Below are positions 7,001 to 12,871 of a stretch of DNA of 14,801 bases, piece after piece. The translations under genes and the position numbers were made by a program. The stretch is from CAIRNS01 sp049508565. GTDB lineage: Bacteria; Elusimicrobiota; Endomicrobiia; Endomicrobiales; CAIRNS01. The notes beneath the pieces were generated by a model. It did no database searches. It saw nothing but the letters and a program-made list of their open reading frames with translations, and was not told the origin of the DNA. How positions within the stretch are numbered: position 1 is the first letter of the stretch; each line of letters starts with the position of its first letter. The stretch lies in contig JBELAT010000039.1 of the NCBI GenBank assembly GCA_049508565.1, forward strand, positions 1-14,801, read 5' to 3'.

Positions 7001-9826
7001 TCGGGTGACCTGCCGATCATTCTCGTGCGCATAGAAGACCCGTCGAATATCGAACTTATAGATAGTGTTGTGCAGGCGCATTCCTATTGGCGCTTGAAAG
7101 GTCTACCGGTGGACATGGTCATCTGGAATGAGGATCATTCGATCTACCGCGATACGCTCAGTGAACGTATAAACGGTTTGATCTCTTCTAACGCCGGATC
7201 GCCTTCAAGCGTGCCGGGAGGGATATTCTTGCGGCGCTCAGATCAGATTTCAGAAGAAGACAAAACACTTATCCAAACCGTTGCACGAATAATTATCACC
7301 GATAAAGGCGGAACGCTGGCCGAGCAGATCGAACGCATTGCCCAGCCGAAGACACAACGGCCGTTGCTTGTAGCGGCGAAAAAAGGTGGTCAACAGAACG
7401 AGGATGCCCAGAGTGCGAAACATTCCGACCTGGTTTTCTTCAATGGGCGAGGTGGATTTACCCAGGATGGACGAGAATACGTGATAACCACTGGCCACTT
7501 AAAATCAACACCTGCGCCCTGGGTAAACGTATTAGCCAACAGGCATTTCGGTACGGTAATCTCTGAAAGCGGCAGCGCCTATACCTGGAGCGAAAACGCG
7601 CACGAGTTCCGTTTAACGCCCTGGAAGAACGATCCGGTCACGGATGCCGCAGGAGAAGCCATATATATCCGTGATGAAGAAACAGTTCGATTTTGGTCAC
7701 CAACGCCACTACCCTCGATGGGCAAGACACGGTATGTGTCGCGTCACGGTTTCGGGTATAGTATTTTTGAGCATGTTGAAAACGGCATCAAATCGGAACT
7801 TACCGTCTTCGTTTCACTTGAGCACCCGGTGAAATTTTCTATTTTAAAGATTAAAAATGTTTCCGGTCGGAGACGGAGTCTGTCCGCGACGGCATATAAT
7901 GAGTTGGTCATGGGAACGCTCAGAGAAAAATATCACATGCACATCGTTACCGAAGTTGATCCGAAAAGCGGTGCTTTACTGGCCTATAATCATTACAATA
8001 AGGAGTTTCCCAACAGAATTGTTTTCCTTGATTGTAGCGAGACACCTCGTTTTGTAAGCGGTGACCGCAACGAGTTCCTGGGAAGAAACAGTACGATGTC
8101 GGCGCCCGCCGTGATGCAGAGAGACAGGCTTTCCGGTCGAACTGGTGCAGGATTAGACCCGTGCGCATGCCTGCAGGTGAAGATTGAGTTGGCCGCAAAC
8201 GACGAAAAAGAGATTGTTTTTATCTTTGGTGCGGGGAAAAGCCTCGATGAAACGCGCAGTATCCTGCAGCGTTTTAACGGCATTGCGTCAGTCAGCCAGG
8301 AACTTCACACTATCTGGGAATACTGGAAACGCACTCTGGGCACCGTGTATATCGAAACACCTGATACATCGATAAATTTCCTCGTCAACGGCTGGTTGCA
8401 TTATCAGACGATCGGTTGCCGACTGTGGGGGCGCAGCGGCTACTATCAGTCCGGCGGAGCATACGGTTTCCGCGACCAGTTGCAGGACGTCATGTCACTT
8501 ATGCATTGCCATCCTGAAATGGTAAGGGAACAATTACTGTTCTTTGCCGCTCACCAGTTTATCGAAGGAGATGTTCAGCACTGGTGGCATCCTCCGTCAG
8601 GGCGCGGGGTACGCACTCATTGCTCGGATGACTATTTATGGCTTGCCCTGGTTACCTGTCGTTATGTGGAGCAAATCGGTGACACCGGGATTCTCAATGA
8701 GTCAATACGTTTTCTCGAAGGCCCCGCGGTAACTGCTGGAGAAGAATCATATTATGATATGCCCGTGATATCAGGAGTATCAGCAACATTGTATGAACAT
8801 TGTGTTGCGGCAGTAGAACGAGGACTGACATTTGGCGTTCACGGCCTTCCTTTAATGGGAAGCGGTGATTGGAATGATGGAATGAACATGGTTGGCCATG
8901 AAGGAAAAGGAGAAAGCGTCTGGTTGGCCTTCTTTCTGTGTCACGTACTTACATCGATGTCAGCTCTTGCCGCACGCCATGGCGATAAAAAGTTCTCAGA
9001 CAAGTGCCTTCAAGAGTCTGAGAAACTATCACGAAACATCGACGCCAATGCCTGGGATGGGCAATGGTACCGGCGGGCTTATTTTGATAACGGAGAGGTC
9101 CTTGGATCTTCTTTAAACAGTGAATGCCGTATCGATTCGCTCCCTCAGTCATGGGCGGTCATTGCAGGGGTTACTGACAATCAGAGAGCAAAAACGGCGA
9201 TGGATCAGCTTGACCATTTCCTTGTCGACAGGAATAATTCATTAATAAAACTTTTCGCGCCACCCTTTGATACTTGCGCATGCAATCCGGGATACATAAA
9301 AGGCTATGTCCCCGGCGTACGGGAGAACGGCGGCCAGTATACGCATGCCGCCGTGTGGTCAGTTATGGGATTTGCTATGCTAAAAGACAGAGAACGAGCG
9401 TGGGAGCTGCTGGGTTTGATAAATCCCGTGCGACATGGTGATACATGGGAGAAAAGCGAAGTCTATAAAGTAGAACCGTTCGTCACGGCCGGAGATGTGT
9501 ATACCGCCAAATCCAATAGCGGACGCGGCGGATGGACTTGGTATACGGGGTCCGCGTCATGGATGTATCAACTCATCGTCACCCATCTCCTGGGCATTCG
9601 ATTGGTTGTTGATCATCTTTATTTTCAACCCTGCGTGCCCGCTAACTGGCAGTCATACAAGATCAATTATCGTTACCGGGAAACGTTTTATCACATAAGC
9701 ATCATAAGATCAGGAACACAGGATTCGGTGGTCTCGGTCACTGTCAATGGCATCGAGCAACCCGACAGGTCAATCCCGTTGGTCGATGACCGTGGTGAGC
9801 ATTCAGCGGAAGTAGTGATCGGATAA
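1049..9826 (+). CDS. ndvB: Cyclic beta-1,2-glucan synthase (NdvB/Cgs-type, GT84 with GH94-like C-terminal domains)
   Basis: A single uninterrupted frame of about 2925 residues, close to the roughly 2800-2900 of known NdvB/Cgs proteins. The enzyme polymerises glucose from UDP-glucose into beta-1,2-glucan and cyclises it at the inner membrane; products are periplasmic or secreted. Layout (numbering from GTG 1049): N-terminal cytosolic region with the conserved YPRVYDIAMEVVSHGDGR block near 135-155; membrane helices near 417-443 and 450-480; a GT84 glycosyltransferase core about 500-800 with DAD at 640-642, HDLLEG at 753-758 and RRHRWIRGDW at 785-794; further helices near 836-1000; a glycoamylase-like domain about 1380-1600 (ISESGYN with E1481, MAHHQAMS near 1573), corresponding to the region assigned cyclisation in characterised homologues (GH189); then two GH94-type beta-sandwich domains (about 1645-1900 and 2130-2420) and a GH94 phosphorylase-like catalytic domain with GFRDQLQD and GSGDWNDGMN, D2610 being the likely family acid. 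In Brucella Cgs the GH94 part trims chain length. GTG 1049 was chosen over GTG 1025 because of its ribosome site. No exporter gene is adjacent. Family assignment is very secure; that the product is cyclic is inferred. Confidence 0.95.
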   Translation: MLTQFLEKTLQGVRARFDKVLPIKKIIDEQPLRAELFSIDQFEVYAKTLAEKHAVSFKKARDKLLARLKENEEILLQTNELLNEAGKSKERISPAGEWLLDNYYLIEEQIRLAQKYLPKVYSRQLPNLTQGPLAGYPRVYDIAMEVVSHGDGRLDIKGLTSFVSSYQTIKRLKLGELWAIPIMLRLALIENLRRVSFRMILTHIDKEKAGYWAGRILEVSAKDTNDVVLEIAAMSKGDLRLSDSFVAEFVRRLHGQSSTLNLPLSWLEKKLSEQGETIDRLIQSTNQQQATNQVSIANTIESLRLLEATNWHDFVEEVSVVENILKQDPSGDYRNMSFDTRDRYRHVIEKISLASTDTEDAVALRVVRLAADAQSLSGRQDVTAHVGYYLIDNGLRHVYHSLGLRVPFGAYIQTKKIVLPLSVYISSIVLLTGAFAWLVLLLTRQEILPLWSWRAACLIPLLVVTSQTAVSLVNWVSTIIVKPKKLPRMDFSKGIPAHAHTLVVIPVILTGESAVESLIENIEVRYLANTDDNVDFALLTDFTDAQKETMPDDDVFLAQACAGIENLNNKYRHHKEYIFYLFHRRRTWNAQERIWMGYERKRGKLSDLNSVLRGGGKGAYSVIIGDPERLQDVKYVITLDADTRMPRNVARDLASIIAHPLNQPVYDEQKKRITAGYGILQPRVEASYPGENPSLFVKVFGGETGIDPYTKAVSDVYQDLFDEGSFIGKGLYDVDAFEKTLKERFPENLILSHDLLEGCYARSALVSDVQLYEEYPTNYLKDISRRHRWIRGDWQIVRWLFSSVPGFEHTKVKNPLSVLSQWKIFDNLRRSLVPASTAVLFLGGWLLFRPSWSWTVLIIGLCGLPLMGMPLMGIIKTPEGISLRSHVHSVFSSLVIYIIQFSFSLVFVIYEAYVSAGAIVTTMWRTVISRRHLLEWTSINTELSAEKSVSYFFKRMFVAPGIVVLYVALVLVPLDLPATLLLCAWLFSPAIAWFISKPHLSRRVILSEQQVNFLRISARKTWHFFETFVTGRDNWLPPDNYQEETLSTVAHRTSPTNIGLSLLSNLAAYDFGYVSMGTLFHRTKETLNTMNGMLKFKGHFYNWYDTETLKPLEPLYISSVDSGNLVGHLLVLRSGLMEMKNNKMLSVKIFDGLADTVAVMDENIKMSEKPKTDDPPGTQHHLLEHIKQIKENIVSPPSTLSAIHALLLQLSTDIAKVLPGLEQKEWKKHKLWVRVFEKQCYDYLEDMSFMTPWVLLAPEIPGMWDQGDAQQKQRLALLRTQWMSLDEIPCLGEVALLERTLLPLIDDILANNESPADGSTKAKEWFLQLKIAIKQASSRSSERIFEFDALALRCSELSVVDYEFLYNKVTRLFSIGYNVSEHTSDPGCYDLLASEARLCSFVAIAQGRVPQEHWFMLGRTLSRYGGDPVLVSWGGSMFEYLMPLLIMPTYDGTLLDRTYTAMIGHQIDYAMRNNIPWGISESGYNKIDAAMIYQYHSFGVPEIGFKRGLSEDLVVAPYATALALMVEPEKACDNLDHLRASGFSGEYGFYEAIDYTPSRLAPDETYAVIKSYMAHHQAMSLLAFAYTILGKPMQRRFLADPSFKATELLLQERVPKEVTYLYDVEVTGLLRKVEEREALLRVFTNPDTPIPETHLLSNGAYSVMVNNAGGGYSRWKNIAVTRWHEDAALDNEGTYIYLRDIKTGDFWSSAYQPTLKKARNYEAVFSQSRAEYKRRDHLIDTHTEIAVSPEDDIELRRVNITNRSPFTRTIELTSYAEVVVNSSAADQAHRTFSNLFIETEIIRSHQAIICTRRPRSDKDIFPLMLHFVAVHGNSTIGASYETDRSKFIGRCNTLATPAAMHENGILSDSEGPVLDPIVSIRCMIMLEPEESATIDYVTGICDNRQSAQRLMEKYRDRNLADRVFDLAWTHGQVMLQQINATESAAQLYGRLASSIVYANPAWRANTSILRRNFRGQPDLWGYSISGDLPIILVRIEDPSNIELIDSVVQAHSYWRLKGLPVDMVIWNEDHSIYRDTLSERINGLISSNAGSPSSVPGGIFLRRSDQISEEDKTLIQTVARIIITDKGGTLAEQIERIAQPKTQRPLLVAAKKGGQQNEDAQSAKHSDLVFFNGRGGFTQDGREYVITTGHLKSTPAPWVNVLANRHFGTVISESGSAYTWSENAHEFRLTPWKNDPVTDAAGEAIYIRDEETVRFWSPTPLPSMGKTRYVSRHGFGYSIFEHVENGIKSELTVFVSLEHPVKFSILKIKNVSGRRRSLSATAYNELVMGTLREKYHMHIVTEVDPKSGALLAYNHYNKEFPNRIVFLDCSETPRFVSGDRNEFLGRNSTMSAPAVMQRDRLSGRTGAGLDPCACLQVKIELAANDEKEIVFIFGAGKSLDETRSILQRFNGIASVSQELHTIWEYWKRTLGTVYIETPDTSINFLVNGWLHYQTIGCRLWGRSGYYQSGGAYGFRDQLQDVMSLMHCHPEMVREQLLFFAAHQFIEGDVQHWWHPPSGRGVRTHCSDDYLWLALVTCRYVEQIGDTGILNESIRFLEGPAVTAGEESYYDMPVISGVSATLYEHCVAAVERGLTFGVHGLPLMGSGDWNDGMNMVGHEGKGESVWLAFFLCHVLTSMSALAARHGDKKFSDKCLQESEKLSRNIDANAWDGQWYRRAYFDNGEVLGSSLNSECRIDSLPQSWAVIAGVTDNQRAKTAMDQLDHFLVDRNNSLIKLFAPPFDTCACNPGYIKGYVPGVRENGGQYTHAAVWSVMGFAMLKDRERAWELLGLINPVRHGDTWEKSEVYKVEPFVTAGDVYTAKSNSGRGGWTWYTGSASWMYQLIVTHLLGIRLVVDHLYFQPCVPANWQSYKINYRYRETFYHISIIRSGTQDSVVSVTVNGIEQPDRSIPLVDDRGEHSAEVVIG

Positions 9827-10161
9827 ATCTAGATATCATTATTCTTACGAAGCAACGATTGAAACAAGCCGCGTATATTCACAAGAGGGCACATAGACTT
9901 GTTTATAACAAGTCGGTATTGCGAGTGTGAATACTACCCATAAATAACACTTTTGTATATTTACATAAACATAAATAATTGATTTTCAAGGCGGTGTAAT
10001 GTTAAACGAGAAGGATTACTGATTGCCGGATTGAGCACTTCTATGGACGGTCTGCGCCTTGTTGGCGGCTTTCAAGAGCAATAAAATCGTCCAATCAATG
10101 TAGTGTACAACGTAGAGCTCTTAATTTTATCGAGCAATGATCACGACAACGTCACATTCAC
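9827..10161. other. Convergent intergenic region, no intact gene
   Basis: This 335-base AT-rich spacer separates the 3' ends of the glucan synthase gene and the membrane methyltransferase-like gene. It holds a nested palindrome (9873-9934). Further right, plus-strand frame 9983-10084 is open without a clear start and ends REGLLIAGLSTSMDGLRL plus VGGFQEQ; I do not recognise it and it may be a gene remnant or chance. In another frame, a seven-codon ORF at 9999-10022 (MLNEKDY) has a weak AAGGCGG site. No classical intrinsic terminator with a T-run is seen for either flanking gene. Confidence 0.5.
9873..9934. repeat. Nested palindrome / stem-loop in convergent spacer
   Basis: The core GACTTGTT-TAT-AACAAGTC (9896-9914) is a perfect 8-bp stem with a three-base loop. 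It is centred within an outer pair, TTCACA (9878-9883) and TGTGAA (9926-9931). The outer pair extends imperfectly to GTAT at 9873-9876 and ATAC at 9931-9934, with 12 and 11 unpaired bases on the two sides. It lies about 70 bases after the glucan synthase stop. It may be a bidirectional terminator-like or mRNA-stabilising structure; the lack of a T-run argues against simple intrinsic termination. Confidence 0.5.
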
Positions 10162-12552
10162 TCATAACGTTTGCGCATCAGAATTACCTGAAGTCGACGA
10201 AAAAGAACGAACAGGCCGAATAAAAAGGGCCGCAATAATATATATCATAGCGGCACATACAATGACCATAGTGAACCCCAAGTTCATAGAGATTATAACA
10301 CTGACAATTGAGCTTAGCACCGAAAAACAACCATTAATAGCCCAATACCAGGGAATCGCGCGAGGGTTATCACGTGCAGCCAGGCGGATTACCATCGCCA
10401 GAGGCATTCCCATAAAGAAACCGGGAACAGCACAAATGACGACCACACAGGCAACTCTCACCGGTAAAGCGGTCCCGAGAACCGCAACGGTGATGGCAGG
10501 AATGAACACACTCAAGATCAGCATCAATAAAGCCAAAACTACCAACACATTAAATAACCATTGTCGCACGTTACGATCATCTACGCACCGAACAAGATTG
10601 CTTCCAAGTCCGGCCGATGCAAGCAGCGAGAAAAGAACGACGGAAAATGAATATACCGGATGACCCAGCGCGAGAATACATTTTTGCATCGACGAAATCT
10701 CAAAGAACATGAATCCGGCACCAGCAAGAGCGGCGGGAATAGCCAGACTTTTCTGGACTGCGGGCAGGATCGCTTTTGAAAGAAATAAGGGTACTATCAT
10801 GAGCATGCCGCTGAGTAGCGTGCACACGCACAGGACAGTGATCAGAATGATCGGCCCGATAAAATTTCTGTCCATGCCGGCTACATGAAGATCGGAAACG
10901 ATCTTCCTCAAATTCTTCCATTTGGCAGTTTGAAAGAAAAACGGTTTATCGTCGACAGCCGGCCGGATATCAAAAGGAAAGGCAGCAAATACGGCTTCCT
11001 GGTCGCTACTACGAATCACCGCGTCAAGCATGTCCCGGTGAGAAATATAGGGATCATAGAGAACAGAAAACCCCCTCTTGCTGCACAGCGAGGTGATAGC
11101 CTCGGTTTCAAGCCGGGTAAATCCTGTTTTCTTAACCATAACAACCATGACGTTGGCTCCGCCTATGACGGAGATATTCATTTCAGGATGCTCGCATCCC
11201 TGATGACGAAGAGCGGCGCGCATCATAGCGACCAGTTTCAGGGTTTCGTTCGGAGGATTTGTAATCCAGCGCGTCACGGTAAAAATACCGTCTGATGAAA
11301 GGTGATCGATTGCCTGGGAACATGCTTCGGTGGTATACAAATAGTTCTCGGTCAGCGCAAAGGCATTGTTTGCTGAGGCCGCCCAGGTATCAACCAATGA
11401 CATCTGAATGATATCATAGCGTTGGCTCGCGTGCTGGAGATAACTGCGTCCGTCACTGCATACGAGATGGACCGTGTTCCATCCATACACATCAAAACCG
11501 GGAGGCGAATAGCGTCTGGCCATTTCAATAACCATCGGATTGATCTCGACCGCTGTTATGCTCGGCGCTAAGCCGACAATCGATGCTATAAGGACATCAA
11601 ACCCTCCGCCGGAGCCAATGATACAGGTCCGTGACCGGGGTTTTAACTGATAGGGCAGCGATGATGGTACCTGTACCAGAAAATCGGCAGATCCGTGAAC
11701 GTCCGGAAATGTGATCGGGGTTACTGCATCGGCGTCGATATAGATTGACATCTGTTTAGGAATAGGAATGTGAAGGAACCAGTCAAACCCGGGGCCGTAA
11801 GCCAACTTTCCCCGGGTATCAACAACATCTACTTGAGAAAAAACATTCCATCGAGTGTCAAATGGTTTCCTCCCGCACTGCATCATGTACGACATACCTT
11901 TACTTTCGGCAATCTTACCTCGAATATGACCCTTTGAAATGAAAGCCCCACACCCGAGAGCTATCGAACAGATAAGCGCAATAACTGCTCTGCGTTTATC
12001 GGGAAGAAGAAAACTTGCCCCAGCCAGAATCCCCAGTGCTGCAGAGAATATGACGGTCCCGACATTCGATAATAGTGGAACAAGCTCAACGACCAATACG
12101 CACCCAAGAGCTGAACCAATGAAGGTTGTGGCATACACTCGGCCGACCTGCGCCGGGAAACTGGCAAACAAACCTATGGTGCACGACCCTGATGCTGCGA
12201 AAACAGCTGTCAGAACGATAGAGAGGATGATGAGTTTGATAACTTCGGTATAATTGCCCATCATTGAAAACGGGTCGAGCCGCAAAAGAAGCACACACGC
12301 CAGACTAATAAGTGCGAGCACTGAAAAAGACACTGAGCACACGGTTCCCAGGACCGATGGTTTCCACGCGCGCATGCGCGATGAAATGGCAAACAGTGAA
12401 CCGCTGGCACCGAATCCTAGCATGGCGATACTGACAACCATAAAAGAGAGATGATACCACATAGCCACCGAAAACAATCGCGTCAGAGCGATTTGGATCA
12501 GCATTGATGCAATGGATACGAGTAAGAGTCCGACGTATTGAGGAGTTATCAT
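10162..12552 (-). CDS. Polytopic membrane protein with spermidine-synthase-like SAM-binding domain
   Basis: About 796 residues from ATG 12552. Seven predicted membrane helices come first (roughly 6-29, 34-56, 66-90, 104-130, 139-161, 165-183, 188-205), then a soluble domain (about 206-560), then about six more helices (562-780). The soluble domain is a Rossmann fold of the spermidine synthase/methyltransferase type: IIGSGGGFDV near 310-320 (glycine-rich nucleotide loop), AVEIN with E336, CSDGRSYL with D367, then SLVDTW and ALTENYLYTTEA at about 383-410. Classical aminopropyltransferases have a D-S/T-S/T-D-P motif at that last position, and it is not present, so polyamine synthesis should not be assumed. 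Membrane-fused relatives are often annotated 'spermidine synthase-like' with no known substrate. The frame is open up to GTG 12660 (832 codons), but the extra 36 residues are polar and lack a ribosome site. ATG 12552 starts just before the first helix and overlaps the stop of an upstream ORF in an ATGA. Fold is secure, reaction unknown. Confidence 0.82.
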   Translation of the reverse strand: MITPQYVGLLLVSIASMLIQIALTRLFSVAMWYHLSFMVVSIAMLGFGASGSLFAISSRMRAWKPSVLGTVCSVSFSVLALISLACVLLLRLDPFSMMGNYTEVIKLIILSIVLTAVFAASGSCTIGLFASFPAQVGRVYATTFIGSALGCVLVVELVPLLSNVGTVIFSAALGILAGASFLLPDKRRAVIALICSIALGCGAFISKGHIRGKIAESKGMSYMMQCGRKPFDTRWNVFSQVDVVDTRGKLAYGPGFDWFLHIPIPKQMSIYIDADAVTPITFPDVHGSADFLVQVPSSLPYQLKPRSRTCIIGSGGGFDVLIASIVGLAPSITAVEINPMVIEMARRYSPPGFDVYGWNTVHLVCSDGRSYLQHASQRYDIIQMSLVDTWAASANNAFALTENYLYTTEACSQAIDHLSSDGIFTVTRWITNPPNETLKLVAMMRAALRHQGCEHPEMNISVIGGANVMVVMVKKTGFTRLETEAITSLCSKRGFSVLYDPYISHRDMLDAVIRSSDQEAVFAAFPFDIRPAVDDKPFFFQTAKWKNLRKIVSDLHVAGMDRNFIGPIILITVLCVCTLLSGMLMIVPLFLSKAILPAVQKSLAIPAALAGAGFMFFEISSMQKCILALGHPVYSFSVVLFSLLASAGLGSNLVRCVDDRNVRQWLFNVLVVLALLMLILSVFIPAITVAVLGTALPVRVACVVVICAVPGFFMGMPLAMVIRLAARDNPRAIPWYWAINGCFSVLSSIVSVIISMNLGFTMVIVCAAMIYIIAALFIRPVRSFSSTSGNSDAQTL

Positions 12553-12740
12553 TTTGCGGTGCTGTAAGAGATCAGGTTGTTTGAGGTCTTCTGTATGTAT
12601 TGCTTTTGTCGTACTGTGAAATTGTTTATGCTCAGAGTTTCGAGATATTGTAGCCGACACAAAAGATTGTACATAGACGAGGGTTGTTTCTTGAGTTCTA
12701 TTAACAGCGTGTCGGTGATGAGCGTATTGTCTCTCTGCAT
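12549..12740 (-). CDS. Possible small protein translationally coupled to downstream membrane gene
   Basis: A 63-codon frame starting MQRDNTLITDTLLIELKK and ending NNLISYSTAK. Its TGA overlaps the ATG of the membrane methyltransferase-like gene in an ATGA junction, a frequent sign of translational coupling. The product is polar, with an N-terminal stretch likely to be helical (TLLIELKK, YNLLCRLQYLETL) and no membrane helix; I do not recognise a family. No good ribosome site precedes its ATG. The same DNA is also open in the frame of the longer downstream ORF, so either this is a real gene or the larger protein starts further up. Treat as tentative. Confidence 0.35.
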   Translation of the reverse strand: MQRDNTLITDTLLIELKKQPSSMYNLLCRLQYLETLSINNFTVRQKQYIQKTSNNLISYSTAK

Positions 12741-12816
12741 ACGGTGTCGTAGATCAGAAGCTGTTACTTTAATTTCCCTGATAAGTGTATATTTTTATTT
12801 ATGAGCGCGGAGTCCT

Positions 12817-12846
12817 GTTATACAGGCGAAGTATCAACTGATGCAA
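12817..12846 (-). promoter_or_regulatory. Weak sigma-70-like promoter candidate
   Basis: On the minus strand TTGCAT (12846-12841) and TATAAC (12822-12817) are 18 bases apart, upstream of the 63-codon ORF and the membrane gene. The -10 matches five of six consensus bases, the -35 only three. The TATAAC overlaps a small palindrome CCTGT-ATA-ACAGG (12814-12826), which could be an operator or chance. The segment between thrS and this ORF contains nothing else I can identify. Confidence 0.25.
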
Positions 12847-12871
12847 CGCACTAATGACGCGCATGTGCGGG

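Noticed and set aside
10103..10663. 186-codon plus-strand frame
   Set aside because: It is fully antisense to the conserved membrane protein gene apart from a short part in the spacer, has a low-complexity Thr/Ile/Lys-rich product and shows no recognisable domain.
12553..12660. GTG 12660 as start of the membrane methyltransferase-like protein
   Set aside because: The added 36 residues are polar and unlike the membrane-facing start of the protein, no ribosome site is present, and ATG 12552 forms an ATGA junction. It is not excluded.
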